Shown here piece by piece: positions 45,800 through 58,842 of a stretch of 64,000 nucleotides of DNA. The notes under the pieces are model-generated. The model did not search any database. It saw only the letters and a program-made list of their open reading frames with translations, and was not told the origin of the DNA. Both the position numbers and the translations under genes were made by a program. This stretch comes from Vicia villosa (lineage: Eukaryota > Streptophyta > Magnoliopsida > Fabales > Fabaceae), in the NCBI RefSeq assembly GCF_029867415.1, contig NC_081180.1:25382808-25446807 (forward strand), given 5' to 3'. The number at the start of each line of letters is the position of its first letter. The stretch's first letter is position 1.

Positions 45800-46791
45800 C
45801 ATTATGTGTGTAGGGTTGTCTCAAAATTTTAGGATTTTTGAGTGTTGTGAGAGCTCGCTCATGTTTCGTAGTAGAGAGCTCCTATGTGTTTTTCAAGGAA
45901 ATTTTGTGATCCTTCTCCCCCACCCCCCTCTGTAAACACAATATATAGGGACCTTTTTGGCCTGGATCTGAGGCCCAAAGAGTAGTTCCCCTTTTATCGG
46001 GTCAAGGACGAGCAAGTGGGGAAACCGAGCCATCCTTGCAATCATGCGAGAAACAATTATTTTATATTCTGCGTAACATATCATGTTTACCATATCAATG
46101 AAAATGCATGGTTTGGTTAGGCAGACAAAGCTCAAACCCAATGCGACAATCAACTTTAAGCACTTAGAGTAAGCATTCGGTTTGGGCCCTTAACAAGTTG
46201 TCAGGCACTCGCCCAACATTGGTGCAATTGCCTTTCCTTGTGTCTGTTAAACCATTACTACCAGGGCCTAGTAAAATTATTCTAGTCCATAATCCCTCAA
46301 ACACGAGGTCCTGAAAAGAGTAAAATGTTTATTGAATACGACTTTAGCCTCTATCACGAGCCCAGGTACCTGGGATGTTTTGCCTAAACGGGATTAGGGA
46401 GAGTCTCTCTAGCGATGCTTGGGGAGAGCCCCTCAAGCAAGGCTTGGGGCGAGTCCCTTAAGCAAATCTTGGGGTGAGTCCCACAAGCAGAGCTTGAGTT
46501 GAGTCCCTAAAACTTTACAAACACTGGCACATGCAACATTAAATGTTTATAATGAAAGGCTTGTCTTGGGAAGGAAAAATGACATGGGACCCTACACGCG
46601 TCAGAGACATGGGAAGTTTAACAGCAACAGTTGGCACGCCTAGGCGGAAATCTTTATTGCATATTAAACCTTGTTTTTCGTTATATAAAAGGGCTAATTC
46701 GTTCCATTTCAAAATTTCATCACACGTTTTCTTCTTAGAGCATGTTGTTCATCTTATCCGAACTCAAACTCTCATTGCTGCTCGCTAACAG
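45800..46791 (+). repeat. LTR-like remnant with TATA box and tandem repeats
   Basis: Higher GC than its surroundings, non-coding. TATATAAAA lies at 46682-46690, about 110 bp before TAACA at 46791, which could be an LTR end. No duplicate LTR, PBS or target duplication was found, so the call is tentative. Confidence 0.35.
46391..46512 (+). repeat. Tandem repeats of about 25 bp
   Basis: Five degenerate units 'gcttgggg(a/c/t)gagtcc(c/t)-(a/t)(c)aagca' start near 46391, 46417, 46443, 46468 and 46492. Confidence 0.8.
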
Positions 46792-46833
46792 GTACACACA
46801 TTTTTCATTTTCTTCACATTTTCTCTTACTGTC

Positions 46834-47142
46834 ATGACGATTATTAGAGATTTAGACGAGAGTGGAAAAGTGGTAGAACCCCATAGTGGTAGAGAATGGA
46901 AGAATATGTACCTATATTACATGAAGAACGCCAATAAAGGTGATGGGTCAGTCAACTATAGGCTTTTTGAAATTGGGATATTTGGGAGTTACAAAATCAC
47001 TTCTGATTCTAGTAGCAATAACGACTTTTTCTTCTTGTTCCTTACTAGGAAATCTCAAGCATTTAATGACAACTAACGCTCTTAAGCACAAAGGCATCGG
47101 AAACTTTGAGATCCATTATACTTGTGAGGAAATGGTGGTCTT
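46834..47142 (+). other. Short open segment cut by the Tekay-like LTR; unrecognised
   Basis: An 80-codon frame (46834-47076; DLDESGKVVEPHSGREWKNM) follows the LTR-like remnant and is interrupted by the LTR at 47143. It might be the beginning of a Tat-type gag-like ORF whose continuation lies beyond 60650, but I cannot show that. Confidence 0.3.
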
Positions 47143-49307
47143 TGTAACACCCCATTTCTACCCGGTAATTATAATAAAAATCAGAGTATAAAAATTCCAA
47201 CTAACACATGGGATATCATATTCACAACTTAATAACCACGACATAACGCATTCAATACAAATACGTAACACTTTTAAACAGATAAACTCGTATTCAACCT
47301 GTTTAGTCTCTTTAAAATAAGTCAACTTTAATTAACCACACAGCGGATTCACAACTTTAAACTTCAAATAAACATAGCATCTCATTTCAACATAAAACAA
47401 CTTCAAAAATAACAAGTCTTAAAGGAAAACAACTCAAAAATTCAGCAATGGAAACAAATCAACAATAAGGAAAACATGTGTCCGTCCCCCCCAGTGCTAC
47501 GTATCACAGCGGCAACACCGACTCGAATTAATGAGGTAACCACTCTCCTTCTTGATTACCTGCACGTTACCAACATAGGGGTAACATTCAAACAGAAGGG
47601 GTGAGATAGAAATATATAAAGAAGTGTATGATAAACAATATATTAGAATTCGAGTATATGAAATCACCATTTCATACAACCAATTATTACAATCTTCACA
47701 ACACATCAACACAACAACTTAAATATGCAACTTAAAATGCAACTCAAGACAATGCACATGTATGTGGTACCATTGGAGCAGAACTCCTAACTTAAAAACT
47801 ACCAATTACTACAAGCATCAATAAGGCATAAGCCTTCAACTTAACAAATCCATGCCAACTTACTGAGCATCAGCTCCAACTTAATATGCGGCACAATTAT
47901 GAATGTCACAACAACAACAATAATAGTTCAACAGCAACATATAACTTATCAACATTGACCATAAGACCTACAACTTTACCTTGCCAATAATTAGAGGCAA
48001 TTCAACTAAATTCATCACCTGCAAATTTACATATTCTCAACAAGGATTCAACATACACATTCAACCGAAATAACCTACACGCATTCCGTAATTATTCGGA
48101 CAATTTTTGACTCAAATCGATTAATTTGTTTATCGGCTAAAATTACTAATATCCTACGCGATACTGTTTTCATCAATTTTCTTTTATTAATACTAGTCCT
48201 CTGCTATTAACACTCCCTCTGCTACAAGAATCTGTTATTTATTATTGTTCCTACTGTCATCAACATGCTCTTGCTACTAACCAATATTTTTCTGCTAAAA
48301 CTCCAAACTCTGCTACCAGCTAAGATGTACACATATCCTCCTTCTATTTTAATTAAGTCTGTTAATTATTGTTACTACTGAAACAAAGCTCAAGGTTCAA
48401 TTATATTATGTTACCTATTATTTCCATTATACTGAAGGTAATGGAAGAAAACATAAAAAATCATGAAAATTGGTTACAACATGGGGCGCCCATCCCCCTT
48501 TCCATTTACTAGTCTGGGACGCCCACCCCAAGTATATGGGGCCCCCACTCTAACTCCTTTTGGCCCCTGCGACACTTCTTATTTTTCCCTAGAGTCTCTT
48601 TTATTTTCCTTCTTTTTTCCAGAATCCAATTTCATTCCTAATTCCATCGACAACTTATATAACAATAAGTATTCCAGAACATTGGTTTACATTAAATCCA
48701 CACGAGTATTTTTATTTTGCAACAACATTTCAATTGACATAATAGAACCAATTTCTTTATCGATTTCAGAAAAACATTACAACACACAACATTAACACAA
48801 ACGCCATCAACATCAATACAGTAGAATTTCAACACCCAAAACCCCCACATATTACTCATCATAACCCCGGTTATAGAGTTGAACCCCACCCTTACCTTGG
48901 ATTGAAGGTCACTCTAAATTTCTCTGATTAAATTTCCCAACCTTGCTCTATGGTGCAGCTGCTATGTATCTCTCCAAATCTTTGCTTTTGTTTTTGTTCT
49001 GCTAACCTAGTTTTTTTATTGATATTTATAATGTTATATATTTCTTCTAATTCCAATTATCCAATATAATGGAAACTCTACTTTTTTGTTATTCCTAACG
49101 GACTTAATTCACACCCCCACAATTCTACTACTAGTACAACAACTAGGCTCACTTACTAATTAGTCCCATTTAATCTACTATTATTCTACTATTATTAGAT
49201 CGACTAATTTAATCAACCAACCACACAACAACTCAAATCGACATATCAATATCTCAATAATTCACGACAATTACTCGAAAATAAATTAATTAATTACGGG
49301 CGTTACA
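47143..49307 (-). repeat. 3' LTR (2165 bp) of a Tekay-like Ty3/gypsy element
   Basis: On the minus strand it starts TGTAACGCCCGTAATTAATT and ends GGGGTGTTACA, directly after a polypurine tract. The 5 bases outside its far end are GTCTT (47138-47142). A 'gggacgcccacccca'-type GC patch lies near 48510. Confidence 0.8.
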
Positions 49308-49320
49308 ACTCTCTCCCACT
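49308..49320 (-). other. Polypurine tract of the Tekay-like element
   Basis: Minus strand AGTGGGAGAGAGT immediately before the LTR, the usual site for plant chromoviruses. Confidence 0.85.
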
Positions 49321-49488
49321 TAGAATATTTTCGTCCTAATTTTTTTTATCCGATTCAAACAACTCGGGATAAGATTCATGCATCTTTCTTTCCAACTCCC
49401 ACGTCATGATTTCTCTGGCAGCTCCCGACCATAATACTCTCACCAAAGCAATCTTCTTGCCTCTTAGAGTTTTCATTTCATGATCCGC
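49321..49488 (-). pseudogene. C-terminal end of Tekay-like pol (chromodomain-side fragment)
   Basis: The minus strand encodes ADHEMKTLRGKKIALVRVLW followed by SGAAREIMTWELERKMHESY, the characteristic end of chromovirus pol. It is cut at 49488 by the Ogre-like insertion and continues at 58848. Confidence 0.85.
49484..49488. repeat. Target duplication of the Ogre/Tat-like insertion, left copy
   Basis: TCCGC here against CCCGC at 58843-58847, four of five bases equal. Confidence 0.65.
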
Positions 49489-51590
49489 TGTCATACCCCA
49501 AAATTTGTCCATTATATTTCAAGGTAAAATCAGGTTCTGATACCTCAAGTGGACTTCATGGCTTCTCATATGCCTCAAAGAATCCTCACACCAAGTTCCA
49601 ACCTCTGATTCCCAAGGTCGCTCAGTCAATTGCTCAAATGATCAACCGTCGACTAGGTTGACCTAAAAGTCAATTATGGTCAACATGCAGTCAAAACTCT
49701 TGATTTTTGGTCAACATCAATATTTTGAAGTAACATTCATCATTTGATCAAGGGTTGATCATGATTCATCAAGAAGAGTTCAGAAATCAACAAAACTCAA
49801 AGTTTCTAAATTAGGGTTTTTGACCTAAAAGTCAACTGAACTTTGACCAGCCATAAATTTCACATGGAACATCAAACATTTCCCAACCAAAGCCTATTTT
49901 GAAGGAAATTGAATTCTATACAGCTTTGTCTCTCTAAAGCCAAGGCCAAAAATGCTTAATTTGGGGGTATATGAGCCAAAGCATTACAGGTCCTTTTTGA
50001 AAGTCAACCAAAAGCAGTTTTTGTCAAAGCCAATATCATAAGGAAAAAAAATCCTCAAATGCAAAAAAAGTTCCAAAGTGGCTTGTAGAGGGCATCTTGG
50101 GCTTTCCAAAAAGTCCTAGATCACTTACATATCATGAAAATTAAGGGAGATATGCCTTGTCAAAGTTGGTCATTTTTGAGTGAGGTGTATGAAGAAAATA
50201 AGGGTCAAAATGGAATTTTTTGTAAAGAAGCCCAACATTTTATGATCCAAACTTGTTCTTCAAGCAATCAAGGAAATCCAATCTGAATGCCACGAATTAT
50301 TGATGATTATTTGATTTTATATAAATTTTTATCCATTAAAAAATCAATTTAATCAAATATTTTGAAAGAAAATAGAAAACATTGTATTTATTTTTTGTTT
50401 CAATCAGAATCAATCACCAAAATATGTGTTATTAGATGCCAAATTCATGCAAGAGGAGATTGAATGCAAAAGATTGAAATTAGCCATAATTGGTAATATT
50501 GAAAATCAAGTTTCCAATCAAAGATCCAAGGATTGATTTAAGAAGATTTGTTGAGTTTTTGTTGCCCTAATCTCATCACATATAAGTACATGGTCGTTCT
50601 AGATGCTCAAGAGAGAATTTTCCGCAGCCAAGAACACCATACAAATCTCAAATTTCTCAAAAACAAGTGGAACTCGGGTTTGAGGTTTGAAGAGGATTCA
50701 AAGCTTTCTGAAGATCAAAGCTCGTTCCTTGAAGGTCCCAAAAGCTTTCTCAATCATTCCCAGGGCGTGCAATCTCGTGAATCATCGTCACCACACCACG
50801 GTTTGTTCATAATTTTTTTTTCGATCTCATTGATTTACGATGCATACATGATTTTTGATTGCACATAATTGATTGTTATGATGTTTAGAATGTTTCTGGG
50901 TGTTTGATTCAATCGCTACTCGCGAAAATCATGATTCGCCATTGTTAGGGTTTTGAACCTCGAATTAGGATTTCTTGATTTAGGCAAAATTGCGTGAAAC
51001 TAAGGGCACCATCATGTTCAGGGGGATGAGACGATTCAATCCATGACCTTATCTTTAATTTATATTGCATATTATGGATTTTTGAAAGTTGCGGGTGATT
51101 TAGTGACGAACGAAACTGTCACTATAAGCTGTAGTGACAAAACCAGTCCGTAGGTATAGGTCTGGTTAGTTTTCAACGAAGAAGACGATACGTGTCTGCA
51201 GTCCATTGGAGTATTTGAATCTGTGCGCCCTTTTTATTTAACTGTTGTAGTTTAATATATATTTTTCTGTCTTCATTACAATATCAACTGAAACGTGTAG
51301 ATGGAATGGTAAGAGAGCGCTTTGTTCACCCAAGGGTCCAGGGTTCGATCCCTGGCCCTTGCATATATTTTTTCTATAATTTCTCTACAGGTCCACATGC
51401 GTTTCAAGCTCCTGGGCTCACCATATGCCCTCACACTCCAGCCATGAGATCTCCAATCTCCATACCATATCAGATCAAATCCTGGTTTTTCTTTAATTTA
51501 TTTTTCTAATTATTGGTTTCTCTAACCCTTTTAATTTTTAATATGTTACCTTATAATTGTTGAAGTTTTTTTTATGCGCGAATTCTTTTC
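49489..51590 (+). repeat. Partial 5' LTR of the Ogre/Tat-like element
   Basis: Shares with 54425 onward the head TGTCATACC, 'gactaggttgacctaaaagt', 'aagtttctaaattagggttt', 'actttgaccagccataa' and 'gtcctaga(t/a)cactt'. The exact 3' break is estimated. Confidence 0.7.
51299..51364 (+). other. tRNA-like segment with strong T-arm hairpin
   Basis: GGAATGGTAAGAGAGCGC is followed by CCAGGGTTCGATCCCTGG, an intact pol III B-box in a 5-bp T-stem. The flanking CAAGGG/CCCTTG extends it to an 11-bp stem with one bulge. There is no acceptor stem and no proper anticodon arm, so it is not a working tRNA gene. Confidence 0.6.
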
Positions 51591-54424
51591 TCACCCCCAT
51601 ACTATGTGATTGTCGAATGCCTTCTGTTAATCCCTCGTCAACCCCTTTGAGCCTAAGGAGTAGAAGTTTTCTTTCTTGAACTAATTAAAACCCTTGATCA
51701 TAACCTGGGGCAGAGTAGTTCTCAGTTAATTTGGCTGAGCATTCTATTTTAAGAGAATCATTCAGTACACCTTTCAACAAAGGTTTCAATCACGAGCGTT
51801 CATCCGCACACATCAAAGAAGTGTTGGAGATGTCAATCAAAAGCCAATGATGGTTCATCAATCATTAAGCAAGGCAGTCAATATCTTTCAAAACAAAAAA
51901 TGAAAAAACATACATACAAAGAAAAGCCTGCTAAGTCAAAAATAAAAAAGATGACTTAGGCAAAAATCAAGGCATCCCGCTGACTGTAAGCTCAAAATAA
52001 ACAGTTCAGGCAAAAGTAAGGGATATCAAAAAGATGAAAAAAGAGAAGTCAATAAATCCCTGAACAACACAATGTTGTGACTACCAAAAGGAAGAAGTGA
52101 CTGCCATCTCAAAAGTTTTCTTTGCTTGTGAACCATCATCATCATCAAAGGCGCAAATCCAAAAGTCTCTTGGAACCTGAATGCATAAGTTGAATTAGTT
52201 AAGCTTAGGACTGAAGATCATCACGAAGAGGGGTGGGTACAATCAAATTTTGAGCCATTATCCTTTGTTTCTTAAACCGTGAACCGAGCCACGTTACAAC
52301 CCTTGAAAGTCCTAATTGAAGCATGGTTAGTTCGAAAGCGTACTGTCACCAAAAGGTATCCCGACTCCTTAAGGTTTATCACAAATGCTGAGTTGATATT
52401 TCGTTTTTACAAATATCATGTTTTTATAAACATCACGCTTTTACATCTCCAGTTTTAATGTTTTTCAACAAACTCAAGACAAACGTATGCATTGCATCTC
52501 ATGAATTCATTATTAAACAAATTCTGCTACATAATTTCAAACGTTAGCAACAAAAAGAATTTGCACAGGGTACAACTAATGACTGGAAGTTATCCCGATA
52601 GACAAGATCACTCCAGAAGCAATGTCTCCTACGTATACAAGGGGTATGGAACGCTTTGCCCAATCAATCTGGGGCAATCAAGTCAAGATTCGAAGAATCT
52701 CTCAAATGCCAAAAAGTCAAAGGCATACATCCCAAGTGGATTTCAAACTATTTCCCAATCAATATGGGGCAATCAAGTCAAGATTCTGAGAATCTCTCAA
52801 GAGTGCCAAAACAATCAGGGGCATGCATCCAAGTAGATCTAAAGCTACTTCCCAATCAACATGGGACGTTATCCTCGGCCTATGAGTACTAGGGGCATGT
52901 CGCCTATAGTGCACATCTCATAAAGTCCTCGCGAGGTGAATCTTTCAAAAGTTCCTACTAGCAGGGGCAAATCTATGCAAGTCCAGTTTGACACTTTGAT
53001 AAATATTTATTGGTATGTTCTAATCAATACAAATCCAGGAATGGTAGTTATTATAATTCTGGGGGCAATGTTCAAAGCACCCATGTCTCCCCACAGAGCC
53101 GGGTTCACAAGATCATATCCCCACAGAGTAATCATTAAGAAGATATCTTCAAATGCTCTCGTCCAACAAAAGACATGGCTCCCCAACAGAGTTCACATCT
53201 TCAACACTACTGGTTCTCCGACATCTCTCATCCCCAATCAGGGTACATCAAGTTACTGATCACCCCCAAGCAGAAATCGTAAATCCCCAACCGAGCATCT
53301 TCAAGACAAGATCAAAACATCAAAATCACAACAAGAGGAAAATCTATCTCCTCAATCTAGATGTTCCAAGAAGCATAAATCATAGTCATACATCATAAAT
53401 CATAAACATATTCATACATCGCATACATTACTTCATACGCACATTCCTCATTTATTTTGAGGAACACATTACATACATCATAAACATTGCATAAAACTGA
53501 CATTGTTACCAAGTGAATATTAGCTGACAGGTACATTACAAAAGTTCGAATCTTATTCAAAGCAAAGCCTAACGCACGGCCTTCCAGACATCTACGGATG
53601 CAAATTGGGTAGTCTAACGCACGACGTATCCATCAACCTAACACACGGTTTTCCAGACATCTGAGGATGCAATTGAGAATAGTCTAACGCACGATTTATT
53701 CTTCGACCTAACGCACAGTTTTCCAGACATCTGAGGATGCAATTGAGAATAGTCTAACGCACGATTTATTCTTCAACCTAACGCACGGTTTTCCAGACAT
53801 CTGAGGATGCAATTGAGAATAGTCTAACGCACGATTTATTCTTCAACCTAACACACGGTTTTCCAGACATCTGAGGATGCAATTGAGAATAGTCTAACGC
53901 ACGGTTTATTCTTCAACCTAACGCACGGTTTTCCAGACATCTGAGGATGCAATTGAGAATAGTCTAACGCACGGTTTATTCTTCGACCTAACGCACGGTT
54001 TTCCAGACATCTGAGGATGCAATTTGGATCTAGTCTAACATACAACATATCCTTCAGCCTAACGCACGGTTTTCCAGACATCTGCTGATGCAAACTAGAC
54101 CCAGGCTAACGTACGACTCAACCTAAGTCTATTCCTCAGAAACAGTCTAACGTACGACACATTCTGACTCTCAAGTATATCGAGTCTGATGGCATCTTCA
54201 AGCCCATCTCAATCATACATCTTCTCCAAACACCTGGATGGCATCTTTAAGCCCATCTCCAATAAACCTTTTTTTCTCTCAAGGCCTGAATGGCATCTTT
54301 TCCCTACTTCAGCGAGGGCAAATTTCTGGGCATTCTAGTGTTCAATCCTCTTCTACCCTCAGATTCTGATTGGCATACAAACCACTCTACATCTTCAGGT
54401 TTAAGAAAATTGAACAGGGGCAGC
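51591..54424 (+). repeat. 3' untranslated internal region of the Ogre/Tat-like element
   Basis: Non-coding and rich in 'aatcaag' words. It contains two tandem arrays: about 96-bp units starting at 52659, 52754 and 52851 ('cccaatcaayatggggcaat'), and the 70-bp array described separately. It ends in AACAGGGGCAGC at the 3' LTR. Confidence 0.7.
53568..54128 (+). repeat. Eight tandem copies of a 70-bp unit
   Basis: Units starting CCTAACGCACGG lie at 53568, 53637, 53707, 53777, 53847, 53917, 53987 and 54058. Each contains 'ttttccagacatctgaggat' and 'agtctaacgcacg'. The central units are almost identical and the outer ones diverge. Confidence 0.95.
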
Positions 54425-56483
54425 TGTCATACCCCAAAATTTGCCCATACATTTTCTTCTATACAAATCCAAATCAATACATAAAGCTCTAAGGCTCTGA
54501 AACTAGGGTTTGACTTATTCAAAGAAAAATCAGTAAATCAATGGCTCCAAGGCATCTCATATGGCTCAATGTATCTCACATCGTCTCCATGACAAATATC
54601 AAGTCTCATCTCAAAGAATTGATCACTCAATTGTTCAAAAGGTCAACACTCGACTAGGTTAACCTAAAAGTCAACTATGGTCAAAGAAAAGTCAAAACTC
54701 CTGATTTGTTGTCAAGATCCTCATATTGAAGTATCATTCACCATTTGATCAAGAATTGATCATGGTTCATCAAGGAAAGATCAAAAATCAACAAATCAAA
54801 AAGTTTCTAAATTAGGGTTTTCATAGGAGAAAGTCAACTGAACTTTGACCAGCCATAACTCTCACATCGAACATCAGAAATTTTCCATCCAAATATCATT
54901 TTGAAGGAAATTTGATTCTCTACAAAATTGTGTCTCACATGCCAAGTCTAAAAATGCTTCATTTGAGAGATATGGACCAAAACATTATAGGTCCTTTTCG
55001 AAAGTCAACAAAAAGACACTTTTTTCAAAAGGACATAAAATGAGCATGGAAAATAATTTCGATATGAGACTAAAGACACTGGTTAGAGGACTCTCTAAGG
55101 TTTCTAAAAAGTCCTAGAACACTTCCATACCTCAAAAATTGAGAGAGATAGGCCTTGTCAAAGTTGAGCTATTTTGGAGGGAAAAATGTGAAAGAATTTG
55201 AATATGGGCCTAAGCTATTTTGATTCAATCTTGGTCCCCAAGTATCCAAGAGCCCAAAATATCTTTGCCACGAAAATATATGATTAATTTGATTTATTTT
55301 GATTTTTTATTCCAATTAAAAAGAATTAAAATCATGTAAATTAGAAGAAAATCAAATATTTTATAAAAGATATGATTTGGATTTATTTTAATCATCAAAT
55401 ATGCTTCAAAATCAATATAATTTCGTGCATAGGTAATTGGGAAAAGATTGGATCAATATTGGCCATAATTGGAAACTTTCAAAATCATATTTCAATCAAA
55501 TTTCCATTAATTGATTGAAAGAGATTTATTCTGTTTTGATCAACCCTAATCACACACCTATAAGTACTAAACTAAGACAAAGCATTAGGGGATGAAATTC
55601 TGCAACAAAGAGCCTCAAATCCGAGTTCAAAAATCAAGCAAAAACTCAAGGGTCAATTCTGAGATTGAGGTCGATTTAAGTGTTGCTACCGATCAAGACT
55701 GATTCCCAGGGCATCTTTGAGTGTGTCTCCATCCTCCCCCAAGTTCCTAACTCTCTGAATCCGTCGCAAATCCTCACGGTTTGTCGTTTTTAAATTTTGC
55801 TCGATTTGCATATTACAAGCATCCTCATTGATTTAAGATTGCATATTCATGTTTATATTGATGAGTGGATTGATTCTGGAGTTCTAATTACATTCCTATG
55901 TTGTCTCGAGTGAGATACCATAATTAGGGTTCAAGCTTGTTTTTAGGGCTTTTTTGTACAGGTAGCATTTGGTCAAATCGAGACCATGGTTAGATTCGTG
56001 AGGACCATACGAACATGATGGTGCTCTCGCGAAAAATTTATATTTGCTCTAGGTAGGATTCGCTATTTTTCGCAGGTATAAAAGATTGGAGCTTTTACAG
56101 TGCTTTGGTAATATGCGCTGTAAAAGGTGAATTGTAGAAAATTTGTGGGGAAGATGACTGCGTGGCGCAGTCTGATTGGCCCATTCAAATGAACCAGCGC
56201 GCGAAAGTGGAGGGAGGTGCCCTCGGATCCCACGCGTCATGATGCACCAGCTTGCCATGCACCCTCGTCTGTCAGCCACTTGATCTTCAACCCATCAAAT
56301 CTAACGTACCTGGAAGCGCATGTGCATCATACACCCTCCAGACACGCCACACAGAATCACAAGCTAAGAATTTTGCAATTTTTTTTATTTTTTATTACAC
56401 AACTCCTTTTATTCTTATTTATATATATTATACATACATATATATTTTTGTTTTAAATTCTTTTTTTTTATACAATACAAAAC

Positions 56484-56519
<36 letters not shown>

Positions 56520-56618
56520 TTCTAAAATCTTTTTATATAATTAATAATTTATTTATTTTATTTATTAAAATCACATATACTTATTATCTTTCTTTTTATA
56601 ATTAATATTTATTATTAC

Positions 56619-56673
<55 letters not shown>

Positions 56674-58842
56674 ATTTATTTATTTCATTTAAAACATTTT
56701 AACTACATATTTATTTATTTTCTTTTATTTAATTTATATTTAATTATTTATATATATTCAAAATTCATATTTATGTTATTTTAACTCCAAAAAATTCATA
56801 AAGATTATTTCTTACATTCGATTCAATTTTCTTGTCCCGATTTAATTAATTAGGTCGCAAGACCAATAATTAATTAAATCAATTTATCATTATATTCAAT
56901 TTGAATCTTAATTAGGGTTTACGAGGGACAACCCTACACTAAATATTTCCGTTTTGTATTTCTTTTCAGGGTTCACTCATCCAATACACTCCGACTACGC
57001 GCCACGTCAAAAGAACGAAGCTAAGTTCTAAACCCCTTTTTTGTTAATATTATTTACCTTTTATTTTGTTTAATTAGGGTTTAATTTCCTCGCACATAGA
57101 ATTTCTCCTACATTCATTTCTTTTCCTTTTTCTTTGCCAATTCTCTGATGGTCAGGGTCAATGCTTCAAGGCTCGAGGCAAACCTTTGCCTATCAACCTT
57201 CGTCAATTGAAGCTAAGTATTCTTTCCCTTTCTCGTATTTTTACTTTTTATTGATTTTTATTGATTAGGGTTAGCCCTGTTTATGGCCAAACCGATAATG
57301 CACTCACCCTATTTCCGTTTGCTATTTTTTTTCACTTTTTTTAGGGTTTGTCAATTGCCAAAGCGTCGATATCGGTAACCCTAAACCCTAATCTCAATTG
57401 TATTATTACTTGTTTCAAACCTATTTGTCTTATTTTATCCCGCTGGTTTCAATTCCCCTCTCCTCCGCTGGTTGCAATTTCCCTTCCCCCATTATCACTG
57501 TTAATATTAATTGTTGTGGTTAGTAATTCTAGGGAGTGCAAGTTGTTAACTGAATTAGCATCACTTAAATTTACAAGATAATATAACTGAACATAATCAC
57601 GTGATTGGTGCACACACGCACACTTTTGGGTAAACCTCTCTGTTGCCTGTTGCCTGTTGCCTTGTTGCCTTGTGTTTTTTTTTGCAGAATAGTCAGTCCC
57701 TCGAATACGAGGATACCTCAGCCATGTTGCCTCGATTAAAGATCATGGTCCCTAATGATGCTGCCTTCGATACACTAAAAATGATCTCGACCCTCGGAAG
57801 TTGCCTACGAAAAGGCTGAGGTATCCTCTGGTTGCCTAAACGAAAGGCTATTCTGATCCTTCCCTTAGACTACCTGCCTCTCTATGGTATGGGTCAGTCT
57901 TATGGCGAACGATAAAGCGATGACCCTTCAACCTCCAAATGAAAGGCTTCCTGCCCATTTATGGCAAGGATAGACCCTTTCACCCTGAAAGGCTAAAAGA
58001 ACTCCATTTTTCAAACTATAAGGTAATTGCCCTTAATTGCTTTGCCTTGCTCTAAAAATATTTTTTCATATTCTTTCTCATAAACCTTCAAAAGGGCTAC
58101 GCTCATTTACGAGCTAAAGTCCCTATTCTTTTTCTTCTACATTTCTGAAAACAAAGAGCAAAGCAGTTAAGAGCCCATGGAAAACCATGGATGCAAAGGG
58201 TGCCTTACACCTTCCCTTTGCATAATTACCCCCCAAACCCTATTCTATTTAAAAGGTTTTTCCTGTTTCTTTTAGCCTTTCTAACTTGTTTGGATAAAAT
58301 AAAAGTCGGTGGCGACTCATGCTTAACCGCGACATTTCGATAAAAAAGTCAGTTCACCGTATTACAATAATTCTCGATGACCCTTTTCACATCCAATGAA
58401 AAGACTACCTACCTCCTTATGGTATGGATAGCCCTTTCAAACAAAAAACTTAAAGAACAAGAAAGATCCACTCTTAGGATAAGTGCTTTTACTTGCTTGC
58501 TCAAACTTTCAAAAATACTTTTCACACCTCTTTTCAAATTAATTTCAAAAAGGCTACACTTATTTACAAGTTAAAGTCCTTATTCAAATATTTTCTAATC
58601 ACACACGACACTTTTTCAAACAATTCAAATAAAAGTGAGCTAAGCAATTAAGAGCCCATGAATAACCATGGATACAAAGGGTGCTTACACCTTCCCTTTG
58701 TATAACTTACCCCCCGAATTCAAAATCTTTCAAAGGTCTTTCCTGTTCTTTTTTCCTTTCCAAAATTGGATAAAATAAAAGTCGGTGGCGACTCTTGCTA
58801 TCCGCAACATTTCTTTAAAGTCACTTCTCCCACCGTATTACA
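54425..58842 (+). repeat. 3' LTR of the Ogre/Tat-like element, with a duplicated terminal part
   Basis: Starts TGTCATACCCC after the purine tract. The last part appears twice: 57915-58366 and 58372-58842. Both copies carry 'gatgaccctt', 'ttaagagcccatg', 'aaagggtg', 'acaccttccctttg', 'aaaataaaagtcggtggcga' and end CCGTATTACA. LTR length is 3942 bp to the first end or 4418 bp to the second. Confidence 0.7.
56491..56514. repeat. (AT)n microsatellite in the LTR
   Basis: About 12 AT units. A second run of about 28 units is at 56617-56672. Confidence 0.9.

Larger units (their letters stand above)
49489..58842 (+). mobile_element. Internally deleted Ogre/Tat-like Ty3/gypsy element (9354 bp) inside the Tekay-like pol
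   Basis: The same LTR head, TGTCATACCCCAAAATTTG, occurs at 49489 and 54425. The second is preceded by a purine-rich AACAGGGGCAGC (PPT position). The right end CCGTATTACA at 58842 abuts the continuation of the interrupted Tekay pol, and the flanks TCCGC/CCCGC support one insertion. No gag, RT, integrase or PBS is present. A partial 5' LTR (to about 51590) runs straight into 3' untranslated sequence. TGTCATACCCC LTR heads, long LTRs and tandem repeats before the 3' LTR are typical of legume Ogre-type elements. The two LTRs differ strongly, so the structure may be a composite of two related elements. Confidence 0.75.

Noticed and set aside
48463..48795. 110-codon ORF in the Tekay-like LTR
   Set aside because: Lies wholly within an LTR, no domain, composition random.
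51299..51364. Functional tRNA gene
   Set aside because: No acceptor stem or anticodon arm can be drawn; only the T-arm is good.
53568..54128. CRISPR array
   Set aside because: Repeats are adjacent 70-bp units with no unique spacers, in a eukaryotic retroelement.
54425..58366. Independent solo LTR inside the larger element
   Set aside because: The flanking bases GCAGC and ATAAT do not match, and the left side is a polypurine tract, so it is better read as the 3' LTR.
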